Shown here: piece by piece, positions 33,538-42,747 of the stretch
Layout of the letters: every line of letters starts with the position of its first letter
Position numbering within the stretch: position 1 is the stretch's first letter
Assembly: GCA_903851195.1 (NCBI GenBank)
Contig: CAINNJ010000004.1
Coordinates: 124,001 to 188,000, forward strand
DNA: 64,000 nucleotides
Source: an uncultured Acidobacteriia bacterium
GTDB lineage: Bacteria > Acidobacteriota > Terriglobia > Bryobacterales > Bryobacteraceae
Direction: 5' to 3'
Translations under genes and position numbers: made by a program
Notes under the pieces: model-generated
What the model was told of the DNA's origin: nothing
The model's database searches: none
What the model saw: only the letters and a program-made list of their open reading frames with translations

Positions 33538-34395
33538 TTAAACCATCGCCGCGGTATTGCTCAGCTCACCAATCTCCGGTATCCGGATCTTCACCACATC
33601 CCCGGGCGCCAGCGCGACTTCTTCCGTCACGATAATCCCCGTCCCCGTGCAAAGCACCGTCCCCGAAGGAACCGGATTCGACCGCACCAGATACTCCACA
33701 ATCTGCTCGATCTTTCGGTGCAGCTTCGCCGTCGAAGTCGATCCCGAAAAACGCACCACGCCGTCCCGCACAATTTCGCACGTCATCTGCAGGTTGTACG
33801 GATCCTGAATCTCATCCGTCGTCACAATCACCGGACCCAGCGCGCAGCACGCCGTGTAAACCTTCGATTGCGGCAGATACAAAGCGTTTTCCCGCTCGAT
33901 ATCCCACGCCGAAACGTCATTGGCCAGCGTGTACCCGACAATCTTTCCCTTGCGGCCCAGCACCACCGCGAGTTCCGGCTCGGGCGCCGTGAACTTCGAG
34001 TCCGACCGGATCCCGATATTCTGACCAGGTCCGACGCAAACCCGCGACGTCCCCTTAAAGAAAATCTCCGGACGCGCCTCGCGATAGACATAAGCGTACA
34101 TGCCCTCGCGCGTGCCCTTATCCAGTTCCACCGTCTCGCCGTCGCGGAAGGTCGCGCTGGTCTCGTAAGTGCATCCGGAAGCCCAGACTTCGGCCGGAAA
34201 GATCGGAATCAGAGCATTCGTGGTCACCGGATGACGGCTGGCAAGCTGCGACGCCAGGTCGTGAATCGGCCTCCCCTCCGTGTCCGCGCGATTGATCAGA
34301 TCGCAAAGGGTGTGGGCGGGGATCGGACGCGCCGCCCCGCCTTCAAAAATCGCCGCAATCACTGCGCCGTCGTGCCGGATTTGTCCGAGTTGCAT
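33538..34395 (-). CDS. FAH-family enzyme, probably 2-keto-3-deoxy-pentonate dehydratase type
   Basis: 285-aa fumarylacetoacetase-fold protein. The metal-binding core reads FTAPEPELAVVLGRKG (E-x-E pair, about 146-161) and YTLANDVSAWDIERENALYLPQSK, and PEIFFKGTSRVCVGPGQ precedes it. These blocks resemble the archaeal 2-keto-3-deoxy-D-arabinonate dehydratase (KdaD), which forms 2-oxoglutarate semialdehyde. The gene after which it lies encodes an aldehyde dehydrogenase of the type that oxidises that product, 21 bp upstream, so I infer the last two steps of a non-phosphorylative (Weimberg-like) pentose pathway. A ureidoglycolate or other FAH activity cannot be ruled out. Confidence 0.8.
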   Translation of the reverse strand: MQLGQIRHDGAVIAAIFEGGAARPIPAHTLCDLINRADTEGRPIHDLASQLASRHPVTTNALIPIFPAEVWASGCTYETSATFRDGETVELDKGTREGMYAYVYREARPEIFFKGTSRVCVGPGQNIGIRSDSKFTAPEPELAVVLGRKGKIVGYTLANDVSAWDIERENALYLPQSKVYTACCALGPVIVTTDEIQDPYNLQMTCEIVRDGVVRFSGSTSTAKLHRKIEQIVEYLVRSNPVPSGTVLCTGTGIIVTEEVALAPGDVVKIRIPEIGELSNTAAMV

Positions 34396-34416
34396 TTATC
34401 AGTCAGCCTTTTGCAA

Positions 34417-35868
34417 TTAGTACTTCAGGTAAACCGTCTTAAAGTCGCTGTAGAAATCGAACGCCGCCGGACCCTGTTCCTTGGGACCGAAGCTCGAATC
34501 CTTGGTGCCGCCGAACGGCAACTGGTATTCTACGCCCGCGCTGGGAAGATTGATGGTCAGCAGCCCGGCTTCGGCGCGATACACATAGTCGAGCGCCTTC
34601 GAAAGATTCGAAGTCTGGATCGACGACGAAAGCCCGAACGGCGTGTCGTTCGCAATCCGCATCGCGTCATCGAAATCCTTCGCGCGCAGGATCGCCAGCA
34701 CCGGCCCGAAGACTTCTTCCTTCGCCAGGGTATGTTCCGGCTTCACGTCGGCAAAAATGGTCGGTTCCACGAAGTAGCCCTTGTCGTAGCCTTCGCCAGT
34801 GAGCTGATTGCCGCCGCACAGCGGTTCCCCGCCCTCGCTCTTCGCGATCCCGATATACTTCAGCACCGTTTCCAGCTGACCCTTGTCCACGCACGGCCCG
34901 ATGTCGATGCCCGCCTGCATGCCGTCGCCGACTTTCAGCTTCTTCGTCCGTTCCACCAGCGCCGCCACGAAAGCGTCGTAAATCCCGTCTTCCACAATGG
35001 CGCGGCTGGTCGCCGTGCACTTCTGGCCGGTCGAGAAGAACGCCGCGTTGCAGACGTTTTCCACCGCCGACTTCAGATCCGCGTCCGCCAGCACGATGGT
35101 CGGATTCTTCCCGCCCATTTCGAGCTGAATCCGCATCCGCCGCTTGCTCGCTTCCGCGTGAATCCAGTGGCCCACGTCGTTCGAACCCGTGAACGAAATC
35201 GCCTTCACCGGCTTCGCGTTCACCAGCGCCGCGCCCAGTTCGCCGCCGGACCCGGCCACGAAATTCACCACGCCCTTCGGAATGCCCGCCTCATGCAGCG
35301 CTTCGACCAGCCGCCACGCGCACAACGGCGACGCGGAGGCCGGCTTCACCACAATCGTGTTCCCGCAGATCAGCGCCGGCGCCATCTTCCAGGCCGGAAT
35401 AGCGATCGGGAAGTTCCACGGCGTCACCAGACCCACCACGCCGATCGGCTTGCGCACCGCGAACACATGCACGCGCTCGCGCTCGGAGGGCACCATCACG
35501 CCGTTCATGCGCGAGCCTTCCGCGGCAAAATAGCGGAAGATATTGATGGCGCGGCGCACTTCGCCCTTCGCTTCGGGAAGAGTCTTGCCTTCCTCCCGGG
35601 TCATTTCCGCGCCCAGCTGATCGAACTTCTTTTCCAGAATGTCCGCGGCTTTAAAGAGGATGTTGCCGCGCGCGGGCGCCGGCATGTTGGCCCATCCGGC
35701 GAAGGCTGCTTCGGCGGCGGCCGCGGCGGCGTCTACATCCGCCGCGCTGCCCTTCGCGAAAGTGCCGACAATTTCATCCGTGTTCGCGGGATTGCGGTTG
35801 TCGAAGGATTTCCCGCTGGAAACCCACTCACCGTTGATGTAATTTGCAAAATGCGGAATTGTGCTCAT
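34417..35868 (-). CDS. NAD(P)-dependent aldehyde dehydrogenase, 2-oxoglutarate-semialdehyde type
   Basis: 483-aa ALDH superfamily enzyme. Catalytic Cys in FFSTGQKCTATSR (about 278-290), the general-base Glu in QLEMGGKNPTIVLADADL (about 249-266), cofactor segment PWNFPIAIPAWKMAPAL (about 144-160), and NLPSAGVEYQLPFGG near the end. That last block plus TGSNDVGHWIHAEASKR is typical of 2,5-dioxopentanoate (2-oxoglutarate semialdehyde) dehydrogenases of sugar-acid catabolism. Co-directional with the FAH-family gene, which supports this. Upstream is LemA, with 28 bp between. Confidence 0.85.
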   Translation of the reverse strand: MSTIPHFANYINGEWVSSGKSFDNRNPANTDEIVGTFAKGSAADVDAAAAAAEAAFAGWANMPAPARGNILFKAADILEKKFDQLGAEMTREEGKTLPEAKGEVRRAINIFRYFAAEGSRMNGVMVPSERERVHVFAVRKPIGVVGLVTPWNFPIAIPAWKMAPALICGNTIVVKPASASPLCAWRLVEALHEAGIPKGVVNFVAGSGGELGAALVNAKPVKAISFTGSNDVGHWIHAEASKRRMRIQLEMGGKNPTIVLADADLKSAVENVCNAAFFSTGQKCTATSRAIVEDGIYDAFVAALVERTKKLKVGDGMQAGIDIGPCVDKGQLETVLKYIGIAKSEGGEPLCGGNQLTGEGYDKGYFVEPTIFADVKPEHTLAKEEVFGPVLAILRAKDFDDAMRIANDTPFGLSSSIQTSNLSKALDYVYRAEAGLLTINLPSAGVEYQLPFGGTKDSSFGPKEQGPAAFDFYSDFKTVYLKY

Positions 35869-35896
35869 TTGATTAATGTGTTTTCAGATCCGGGCT

Positions 35897-36463
35897 TCAG
35901 AATTGTACTTTAGGCGCCGTTCGAGCGCCGGGTTCGGTCTTGAAATAAGCGTCTTCGCGCTGGAAGCCGGAAAGCGATGCCACCACATTTCCGGGAAACA
36001 GCGCAAGATCGGTATTGTAACTCTTCACCGCGTCGTTATATCGGCGGCGGGCCTGCAGAATCCGGTTCTCCGTGCCCTCCAGCGAAAACTGCAGTTGCCG
36101 GAAGTTCTCGTTCGCCTTCAGATTCGGATAGTTCTCCACCACCACCAGCAGCCGCCCCAGCGCGCCGGACACCTGATTATTGGCGTCGATCTTTTCCTGC
36201 GGCGTGCGCGCTCCGGACATCGCGGCCCGGGCATTCGCCAGCGCGGTGAAAATACCGGTCTCTTCTTTGGCGTAGCCCTTCACGGTCTCCACCAGATTCG
36301 GGATCAGATCGGCGCGGCGCTGCAGATCCGCGTCCACCTGCCCCCACTCGGCGTTGATAGCTTCACGTTCCACCGCCAGCTTGTTGCGGGTCTGCACGAA
36401 CTCACAGCCCCCCAGTACGAGCGCGAGTCCCAGAACAATCGCGATGATGGTGCCGGTTTTCAT
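35897..36463 (-). CDS. LemA family protein
   Basis: 188-aa LemA protein, an N-terminally anchored four-helix-bundle envelope protein of unclear role. Start ATG 36463 (GAGGGA 9 nt before it), giving MKTGTIIAIVLGLALVLGGC with a possible lipobox (LGGC). Family blocks: WGQVDADLQRRADLIPNLVE (about 35-54) and VVENYPNLKANENFRQLQ, then LEGTENRILQARRRYNDAVK. In many genomes LemA is paired with a TPM/YgcG protein, and such a gene is two genes upstream here. Confidence 0.9.
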   Translation of the reverse strand: MKTGTIIAIVLGLALVLGGCEFVQTRNKLAVEREAINAEWGQVDADLQRRADLIPNLVETVKGYAKEETGIFTALANARAAMSGARTPQEKIDANNQVSGALGRLLVVVENYPNLKANENFRQLQFSLEGTENRILQARRRYNDAVKSYNTDLALFPGNVVASLSGFQREDAYFKTEPGARTAPKVQF

Positions 36464-36476
36464 GGAGTTCAGTCCC

Positions 36477-37196
36477 TCACTTCGCAAGCACATCGACGCG
36501 ATCAATCACTTCGCCGATCTGCTTCATGTAAGCCGCCAGTAACTTCTCCGGTTCCGTTGCCTTCGGATTCCCTTTGCCCTCGCGCAGATTCAGCAGCGTC
36601 ACAAACGGCTCCGGATCGATTCCGAAATGCTCCTGCGCGCGGGCCACCACGTCGCGCTTCCTGCCCGGCGCCTCAAACCCGTGCAGCAGCAGTGAGTGAC
36701 GGATCAGCACGCAGAACGTGGACACCGAATCCATCAGCAGGCGCAGTAAAATCTCGTTATCTGAAAGTATACCGGAGGCTTTCTGGCGCAACCGCAGCAG
36801 CCGGGCGCGCAAATCGTGCTCCACCTGAGCCCGGTAAAACGAGTCGTCGATTTCCAGCCCGGAGACCAGATCTTCCCCGTGCAGAATCCTGTGATGGTCG
36901 CGCAGATCGTGAAACTCGATCGCGAAACAATCGGTGGAAGTCCGCATCTCGTGCGCGGTCAGCAGCAGCGGTGACGGATTTCCCTGTTCCCGCCACCAGC
37001 GGAATACCGTCTCGCTGGCCCGCAACTGATCCGGCGTAATCTGCCGCAGCACGCACAGCAAGTTGTAATCGGAAAACTTCTCTTCCCGATCGCCCACGGC
37101 AGCCGAGCCGTAAAGCACCACGGAGACCAGATCGTCCCCGAGCGCTTTGCGGAGTTTAGCCACCACTTGATCCAGAGCACTCATCGACCCTGCCAT
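36477..37196 (-). CDS. Nucleotidyltransferase-domain protein
   Basis: 239-aa protein with a MNT-type nucleotidyltransferase motif, VVLYGSAAVGDREEKFSDYN (GS...D-x-N; the second Asp of GSxxxGxxxxxSDxD is replaced by Asn, so activity may be changed), followed by a helical C-terminal HEPN-like part with conserved DHHRILHGED and RHSLLLHGFE. Alternative start ATG at 37184. Lies between LemA and the TPM gene and is often seen there in Acidobacteria-like clusters, though no function is known. Confidence 0.75.
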   Translation of the reverse strand: MAGSMSALDQVVAKLRKALGDDLVSVVLYGSAAVGDREEKFSDYNLLCVLRQITPDQLRASETVFRWWREQGNPSPLLLTAHEMRTSTDCFAIEFHDLRDHHRILHGEDLVSGLEIDDSFYRAQVEHDLRARLLRLRQKASGILSDNEILLRLLMDSVSTFCVLIRHSLLLHGFEAPGRKRDVVARAQEHFGIDPEPFVTLLNLREGKGNPKATEPEKLLAAYMKQIGEVIDRVDVLAK

Positions 37197-37238
37197 TCTA
37201 TCGGGCAGCCCGCCATAACGGCCCGCACCCGGTTGCGC

Positions 37239-38054
37239 CTACCAGTCAGAGGACGCACCCCCGCCACCGGAGTCCCCGCCGCCGAAACCGCCAAAGCCCC
37301 CGCCCGATCCGCCGGAATCGAAGCCGCCAAAGCCGCCGCCGTCCCGTCCGCCGCCGTAATTCCTGCTTCCCGCGCTCAGCAACTGCCCCAACAGAAGACC
37401 GCTCCAGAAGCCTCCGCCGCCACCACCCCGGCCACCGTAATAGCCGCCACCACCGCCCCGGCGAATCAGCACCAGCAGCAGGAAGATGCCCATCAGAATG
37501 TAGGGCCACGGAATCGTATCCCGTGTCCGCCGCTCTACCCGCGTGGCCGTTTTCGGAGCGGCCAGGCTGACGTTCTTCGTTTTCGCGATCGTCTCGCCCA
37601 GCTTCTGCGCCGCCACCAGCATGGCCGGACCGAACTGGTTCTCGCGAAGCGCCGGCCGCATCTCGTCCAGAATCGGCCCCGCCATGTTGTCCGGAATGAT
37701 GCCGCCCAATCCGCCGCCCACTTCGAGGCGCGACCGGTGCTCACCGACCGCCAGCAGCAGCATCGCCCCGTCGTCCTCTTTCTTGCGCCCAATCCCCCAG
37801 TTATGGAAGATGTCGTTGGCGACATCCTCGATCGGCTCGCCCTGCAGCGTCGGCAGCACCACGAACGCCAGTTGCGCGCCGGTGGCCTGCTGCACGCGCG
37901 CCGCGTACTCCTCGATCTCCGCCCGGCTCTGCGCGTCCACCACGCCGGCGAAATCGCTCACATAGCCCTGCGGCTGCAACGCTTTCCAGTCGGCGGCGAA
38001 CCCGGCCGAGGTCAGCCAAAGCAGAGCCGCGCAGAACGTGAGGCGTATCTTCAT
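37239..38054 (-). CDS. TPM-domain (YgcG/DUF477) membrane protein
   Basis: 271-aa protein: signal peptide (MKIRLTFCAALLWLTSAG, cleavage near AAD), a TPM domain (VSDFAGVVDAQSRAEIEEYA to about 150, with the family blocks QLAFVVLPTLQG, NDIFHNWGIGRKKEDDGAML and LEVGGGLGGIIPD), one transmembrane helix (WPYILMGIFLLLVLI) and a Gly-rich tail with GGGG and FGGF repeats to the end, typical of YgcG. TPM proteins act in the envelope and in some species in thylakoid repair; often encoded near LemA. Confidence 0.88.
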   Translation of the reverse strand: MKIRLTFCAALLWLTSAGFAADWKALQPQGYVSDFAGVVDAQSRAEIEEYAARVQQATGAQLAFVVLPTLQGEPIEDVANDIFHNWGIGRKKEDDGAMLLLAVGEHRSRLEVGGGLGGIIPDNMAGPILDEMRPALRENQFGPAMLVAAQKLGETIAKTKNVSLAAPKTATRVERRTRDTIPWPYILMGIFLLLVLIRRGGGGGYYGGRGGGGGGFWSGLLLGQLLSAGSRNYGGGRDGGGFGGFDSGGSGGGFGGFGGGDSGGGGASSDW

Positions 38055-38105
38055 CGACGATTCTCAGTGTATCGGGCAGACCTGATCGGTGATATCTTGT
38101 CGTTC

Positions 38106-38963
38106 ATGAATCGCCGCCAGTTCGGCCTGCTTGCCGCCGCGTCTCTCACCAACGCACGGAGTCAGGCGAAGCCCCTCCCCATCGGCCTGCAGCAAACCGC
38201 CGTCAGCCGCAATATCCAGCGGGATCTGACCGGCACCGTGCGGGCCATCGGCAAAATGGGCTACGACCTCGTGGAATTCTCCGGCTCTACCTATATGAAG
38301 TGGAGCGTGGCCGACACCAAACAGGTGCGTGCCGCGATGGACGACGTCAACCTGCGCTGCCGCTCCACGCACAATGAAATCGCGTCGTTCACCGGCGACG
38401 GACTCTCGAAAGCCATCGAACTGAATAGCATCCTCGGCTCGGACACGCTGGTCTCCGTCCGAGGACCTGGCACCGCCGCCGCCCCGCCCACCCCGGACAC
38501 ATGGAAGCGGTTCAGCGAACAACTCAGTCAGGCAGCGGACCGCATCCGCGCCGCGCGCATGACCTTGGGCTTCCACAACCACGAAGTCGAATTCCGCCCT
38601 ACCGCCGGCTTCCGCCCCATCGATCTCCTCGTCGCCAACAAAGACATCACCTCGTTCCACTTCAACCTGGGCCTCTGCCTCAAAGGCGGTGGCGACCCGA
38701 TCGCGTTCCTCAAACAATGCCCGGGCCGCATCCAGACCATCCTCTGTCAGGATTTCGAAGGCAAAGCCCGCTGGAAGGAAACCATCGCCGCCGCCGAGCA
38801 AAACGGAGGCCTGCAGTTCTGGCTCATCCAGCGCACCGACGGCCTTTCCCTGGTCCCGCGCGACGGCGACGACCAACTCGATCACGCCCGCAAAGATCTG
38901 GACTACTTCCGGCGCCTCCTCGCCCAATCACACGCCCGAACACCCGCCCAACCACCCGCATAG
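38106..38963 (+). CDS. Sugar phosphate isomerase/epimerase-type TIM barrel protein, exported
   Basis: 285-aa xylose isomerase-like TIM barrel (AP endonuclease 2 superfamily). Start ATG 38106; the long frame upstream is antisense to TPM. It begins MNRRQFGLLAAASLTNARSQ, a Tat-like signal. Barrel blocks: GYDLVEFSG, LRCRSTHNEI, GFHNHEVEFRP (metal/substrate His), FHFNLGLCLKGGGDP where family members have DxGH. Substrate unknown; Acidobacteria carry many such Tat-exported barrels in sugar catabolism clusters. FKBP gene follows 12 bp later. Confidence 0.82.
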   Translation: MNRRQFGLLAAASLTNARSQAKPLPIGLQQTAVSRNIQRDLTGTVRAIGKMGYDLVEFSGSTYMKWSVADTKQVRAAMDDVNLRCRSTHNEIASFTGDGLSKAIELNSILGSDTLVSVRGPGTAAAPPTPDTWKRFSEQLSQAADRIRAARMTLGFHNHEVEFRPTAGFRPIDLLVANKDITSFHFNLGLCLKGGGDPIAFLKQCPGRIQTILCQDFEGKARWKETIAAAEQNGGLQFWLIQRTDGLSLVPRDGDDQLDHARKDLDYFRRLLAQSHARTPAQPPA

Positions 38964-38975
38964 TAACGTGAGTCT

Positions 38976-39440
38976 ATGCGCCTCGCTGCCGTCGTTCTGC
39001 TGTCATTCGCTCTCCTCTCCTGCTCGAAGAAGGCGGAAACGCCCGCCCCCGATTCCGCGGCAACCCAGGCCTTCGTTGAAAAAGCCACCGCCGAACCGGG
39101 CGCCGTGAAAACCTCCAGCGGTCTCATCTATCGCGAACTCCGGGCCGGCACGGGCGCCATGCCCACCGCCGCGGACCGCGTCAAGGTGAACTACCGCGGC
39201 ACGCTGATCGACGGCACCGAGTTCGACAGTTCCTACAAGCGCGGCGAGCCCATCGAGTTCCCGCTCGACCGCGTGATTCCCTGCTGGACCGAAGGCGTGC
39301 AGCACATGAAAACCGGCGGCAAATCGCAACTGGTCTGCCCCAGTGCGATTGCTTACGGCGACGCCGGCAGCCCGCCTGTCATTCCCGGCGGCGCCACCCT
39401 GGTCTTCGAAATCGAACTGCTCGGCGTGAACGGGAAATAG
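38976..39440 (+). CDS. FKBP-type peptidyl-prolyl isomerase lipoprotein
   Basis: 154-aa lipoprotein: signal peptide ending LLSC (lipobox Cys16), a short linker, then a full FKBP domain (about 42-154) with the active-site residues Tyr (VNYRGTLIDGTEFDSSY), the loop EGVQHMKTGGKSQLVCPSAIAYGD and closing GGATLVFEIELLGV. Catalyses proline isomerisation during folding of exported proteins. Anchoring would depend on the lgt/lspA products of this window. Confidence 0.92.
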   Translation: MRLAAVVLLSFALLSCSKKAETPAPDSAATQAFVEKATAEPGAVKTSSGLIYRELRAGTGAMPTAADRVKVNYRGTLIDGTEFDSSYKRGEPIEFPLDRVIPCWTEGVQHMKTGGKSQLVCPSAIAYGDAGSPPVIPGGATLVFEIELLGVNGK

Positions 39441-39519
39441 CACGTTTCCGGTTACCTGCATCGCCCGAAACCTGTGATATGTTGAATGCGCTTAGCCAGC
39501 CTACACAGGGAGTCTTCGG

Positions 39520-42500
39520 ATGCTGCAGCGCCTTCCCGCTCTTCTCACCGCCGCGTTTTTAACCGCGATCGCCGCTTTCGCCCAGTTCGATGTCGGCGCG
39601 GTAGTCGGCACCGTGAAAGACTCCTCCGACCTGCCCATGGCCAATGCGACCGTGACGATCCGGAGCCTGGCGACCAACGTCTCGCGGCAGACCAGCACCA
39701 CCGCTGCCGGGGAGTTCGACTTCGTGGCTCTTCAGCCCGGCCAGTACTCTTTGACCGTGAAGCAGGACGGCTTCAAAGACAAGACGCGCAACTTCGAACT
39801 GACAGTCGGCCAGCGCGCCGAAATCATCGTCGCAATGGAAGTGGGCGCGGCCGCTCAGAGTGTAACCGTAGGCGAGAGCATCGTGGCGGTGGAGACCGCG
39901 TCTTCCGATCTGAGTAACCTGCGCACCCGCCAGCAGGTTGTCGATCTCCCCCTGAACGGCCGTAACTTCACCCAGTTGGTCCAGTTAGCCCCCGGCGTCA
40001 ATAACCACGGCAGTTCCACCAATGTCTCGAACGGCGGCTACACGGCGGGACGCGGCACCAGCGGCGCGGTGGTGAACGGCAATCCTTCCGATATCGGCAT
40101 CTATCTCTTCGATGGAATTCAGAGCGTGGACGCCGACGCCAACGTCCTGATCTTCTACCCGCCCGTCGACGCCATCCAGGAATTCAAAGTACAGACCAGT
40201 TCCGCGCCGGCCACTTATGGCGGCGGCCCATCGATCATCAACGTGACCTTCCGTTCCGGCACGAACGAGTACCACGGCGCGCTTTATGAGTTCCTGCGCA
40301 ACTCCGATTTCGACGCGAAAAACTACTTCGACTCCAAAACCAACCCCATCCCGCCCTTCCATCTGAACGAGTTCGGCGCGAACCTGGGCGGTCCCGTCCG
40401 GATCCCGCACCTCTTCAACGGCAAGGACAAACTCTTCTTCTTTGCCGATTACGAAGGCAAGCGCGTCAGCCAGGCGCAGACTTATATCTCCACCGTCCCC
40501 ACCGCCGCCTTCCGCACCGGCGATTTTTCCGCGCTGCTGCCGAAGACCGTTCTGCACGTGCCCGGCACCACGATTCCACTCCCGAACAATCAGGTGGAAC
40601 AGATCGATCCCACCGCCGCCAAACTGGTCGCGCTTTATCCCCTGCCAAACATACCCGGCGCCGGACTGGTCAGTAACTACCTCTATAACGGCGCGCTCAT
40701 CAATAACATCGATCAGGGCGACATCCGCGTGGATTATCGCGCGACGAACTCCTCCGTCTTCGGCCGCTTCAGTAAAGAGAACCCGGCCACCACCAATCCG
40801 GGCTACTTACCCACTCCGGCCATCGGCGGCGGACCCGGCTATCCCGGCCAGACCCTCGCGCCGGGCAACCAGGTCGTCCTCGGCTTCGGCCACTCGTTCG
40901 GACCGACCAAATACTACCAGGCGCGCGTCGGCTATTCGCGTCTGGTGGAAAACATCGTCGATTTCGATACCCTGCGCGGCAATCTCGCCGAACAACTCGG
41001 CATCCCGAACGCCAACGCCGGCGGCGTCCCCGGTCTCACGAACTTCAGCATCTCCGGCACCATCGGCCTGGGCGACGGCAACGGCAATATCAAAAAGGTG
41101 AACAATATCTGGCAGATCGATCAGGCCTTCACCTGGGTGAAGAGCAGCCATGAACTCACCTTCGGCTTCAACTTCATGAGCACCCGGTTCGCGTTTAACA
41201 GCCCGCCGCATCCGAACGGCACTTACACCTTCAACGGATCTTACACGGGCTACGGCCTGGCCGACTTCCTCTACGGCCGCCCCATCAGTTCCCAACTCGA
41301 CGTCACCCAGTATTTCGACCTCATCCGTTTCCGCCCCACCGCGTACCTGCAGGACAACTGGCGCATCACCCAGAAACTGACGCTGAACCTCGGGCTGCGC
41401 AACGAAATGGTGACTCCCTGGAGAGAACGCCACAATCGCATCGCGGTCTTCGACCCCACCAACGGCGGCGACCTGGTGCCCGTCGGCACGGCGGGACATC
41501 CCTTGCTGACGGCCACGGACGGCCGCTACACCAACCTCGCCCCGCGCGTCGGCTTCGCCTACAGCATCGATCAGAAGACGGTCGTCCGCGCCGGCTTCGG
41601 CATCTTCTACGCTTACGAAACCTACAACTCCAATCCGATGGCCAAGAACGCTCCGTTCAACGGCTCCGTCGTCACCACCAACAGCACGGGCGCAGCCGGC
41701 TATGCCGCCGCCCTCCCCCTGTCCGCGGGATTTCCCGCCGCCCGGCCTACCCTCTTTCCCGCCGCCGGCACCGCGTTTCAGGTCTTCCAGCGGAACTACC
41801 TGAACCCTTCCGCCAACGAGTGGAACTTCAATATCCAGCGGCAGATCAACACGCACGACACGTTGTCCCTCGCCTACGTGGGCCAGAACGGCGTCCACAT
41901 TCTGATCAACCCGAACATCAACCAGGCGACTCCGGGACCGGGCGCCGTCGCCGCCCGCCGTCCCTATCCCAACCTCGCCGATGGCACCCTTAACTGCACC
42001 TGCGCGAACTCGTCTTATAACTCCCTCCAGGTCACTTACAAGAGCCGCCTGGCTTCCGGCCTCGATTTCCAGGGCGCTTACACGTACGGGCACAGTCTGG
42101 ATAACTCCAGTGGTAACTCGAACGGCACCGGCATCCAGAATCCGACGAACCTCAAACTCTACCGCGGCAACTCCGACTTCGACATTCGCCACTTACTTGT
42201 CCTGAGCTGGTCTTACGATCTGCCCTTCGGCCGCGGCAAGAGATTCGCCCCCAACGCGGCAGGCCTGGTGCAGACCGTCCTCGGCGGCTGGCGTCTGAAC
42301 AGTATTGAGACGTTCTCGACCGGCGCTCCGTTCACCCCGACCATGGTCAGCAGCCTGCTCAACTCCGGCAATGCCCCGCAATGGCCCAATCGCATCGGTT
42401 CCGGCGCGGTTTCCGATCCCAATATCCACGCCTGGTTCAACCCCGCCGATTTCGTGTCACCCGGCAATTACGTCTACGGAAATTCCGGCCGCAATATTCT

Positions 42501-42744
42501 CTTCGGCCCTGGCACCAAACAGGTGGATTTCTCCCTGTTCAAAGACTTCAACTTCAACGAAAGCGCCACCCGCCGCCTGCAGTTTCGCGCCGAAGCGTTC
42601 AACGTCCTGAACACCCCGCAGTTCAACAACCCGAACGCGCAAATCGGCAACGCGGCCGTCGGAACCATCACCAGCGCGGGCGCGCCGTTGCTCTATCAGC
42701 GAACCTCCCGGCAGTTGCAACTGGCGCTGAAACTCTACTTTTGA
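39520..42744 (+). CDS. Oar-like TonB-dependent outer-membrane receptor with carboxypeptidase-regulatory domain
   Basis: 1074-aa outer-membrane protein. After a signal peptide (LLTAAFLTAIAAFAQ), a carboxypeptidase-regulatory domain (VVGTVKDSSDLPMANATVTI to about residue 100) is followed by a plug region (LPLNGRNFTQLVQLAPGVN about 146-164) and a long beta-barrel ending in Phe (LQLALKLYF, the outer-membrane insertion signature). This is the acidobacterial Oar/TonB-like class that probably imports oligosaccharides. No SusD gene is next to it. SD GGGAG before ATG. Confidence 0.9.
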   Translation: MLQRLPALLTAAFLTAIAAFAQFDVGAVVGTVKDSSDLPMANATVTIRSLATNVSRQTSTTAAGEFDFVALQPGQYSLTVKQDGFKDKTRNFELTVGQRAEIIVAMEVGAAAQSVTVGESIVAVETASSDLSNLRTRQQVVDLPLNGRNFTQLVQLAPGVNNHGSSTNVSNGGYTAGRGTSGAVVNGNPSDIGIYLFDGIQSVDADANVLIFYPPVDAIQEFKVQTSSAPATYGGGPSIINVTFRSGTNEYHGALYEFLRNSDFDAKNYFDSKTNPIPPFHLNEFGANLGGPVRIPHLFNGKDKLFFFADYEGKRVSQAQTYISTVPTAAFRTGDFSALLPKTVLHVPGTTIPLPNNQVEQIDPTAAKLVALYPLPNIPGAGLVSNYLYNGALINNIDQGDIRVDYRATNSSVFGRFSKENPATTNPGYLPTPAIGGGPGYPGQTLAPGNQVVLGFGHSFGPTKYYQARVGYSRLVENIVDFDTLRGNLAEQLGIPNANAGGVPGLTNFSISGTIGLGDGNGNIKKVNNIWQIDQAFTWVKSSHELTFGFNFMSTRFAFNSPPHPNGTYTFNGSYTGYGLADFLYGRPISSQLDVTQYFDLIRFRPTAYLQDNWRITQKLTLNLGLRNEMVTPWRERHNRIAVFDPTNGGDLVPVGTAGHPLLTATDGRYTNLAPRVGFAYSIDQKTVVRAGFGIFYAYETYNSNPMAKNAPFNGSVVTTNSTGAAGYAAALPLSAGFPAARPTLFPAAGTAFQVFQRNYLNPSANEWNFNIQRQINTHDTLSLAYVGQNGVHILINPNINQATPGPGAVAARRPYPNLADGTLNCTCANSSYNSLQVTYKSRLASGLDFQGAYTYGHSLDNSSGNSNGTGIQNPTNLKLYRGNSDFDIRHLLVLSWSYDLPFGRGKRFAPNAAGLVQTVLGGWRLNSIETFSTGAPFTPTMVSSLLNSGNAPQWPNRIGSGAVSDPNIHAWFNPADFVSPGNYVYGNSGRNILFGPGTKQVDFSLFKDFNFNESATRRLQFRAEAFNVLNTPQFNNPNAQIGNAAVGTITSAGAPLLYQRTSRQLQLALKLYF

Positions 42745-42747
42745 CCC

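Noticed and set aside
37239-37460. GGA/GGC-type repeat in the TPM gene
   Set aside because: It is the Gly-rich C-terminal tail normal for this family, not a genomic repeat.
39443-39472. Imperfect hairpin GTTTCCGG/CCCGAAAC after FKBP
   Set aside because: One mismatch, no T-run and both neighbours read in the same direction.
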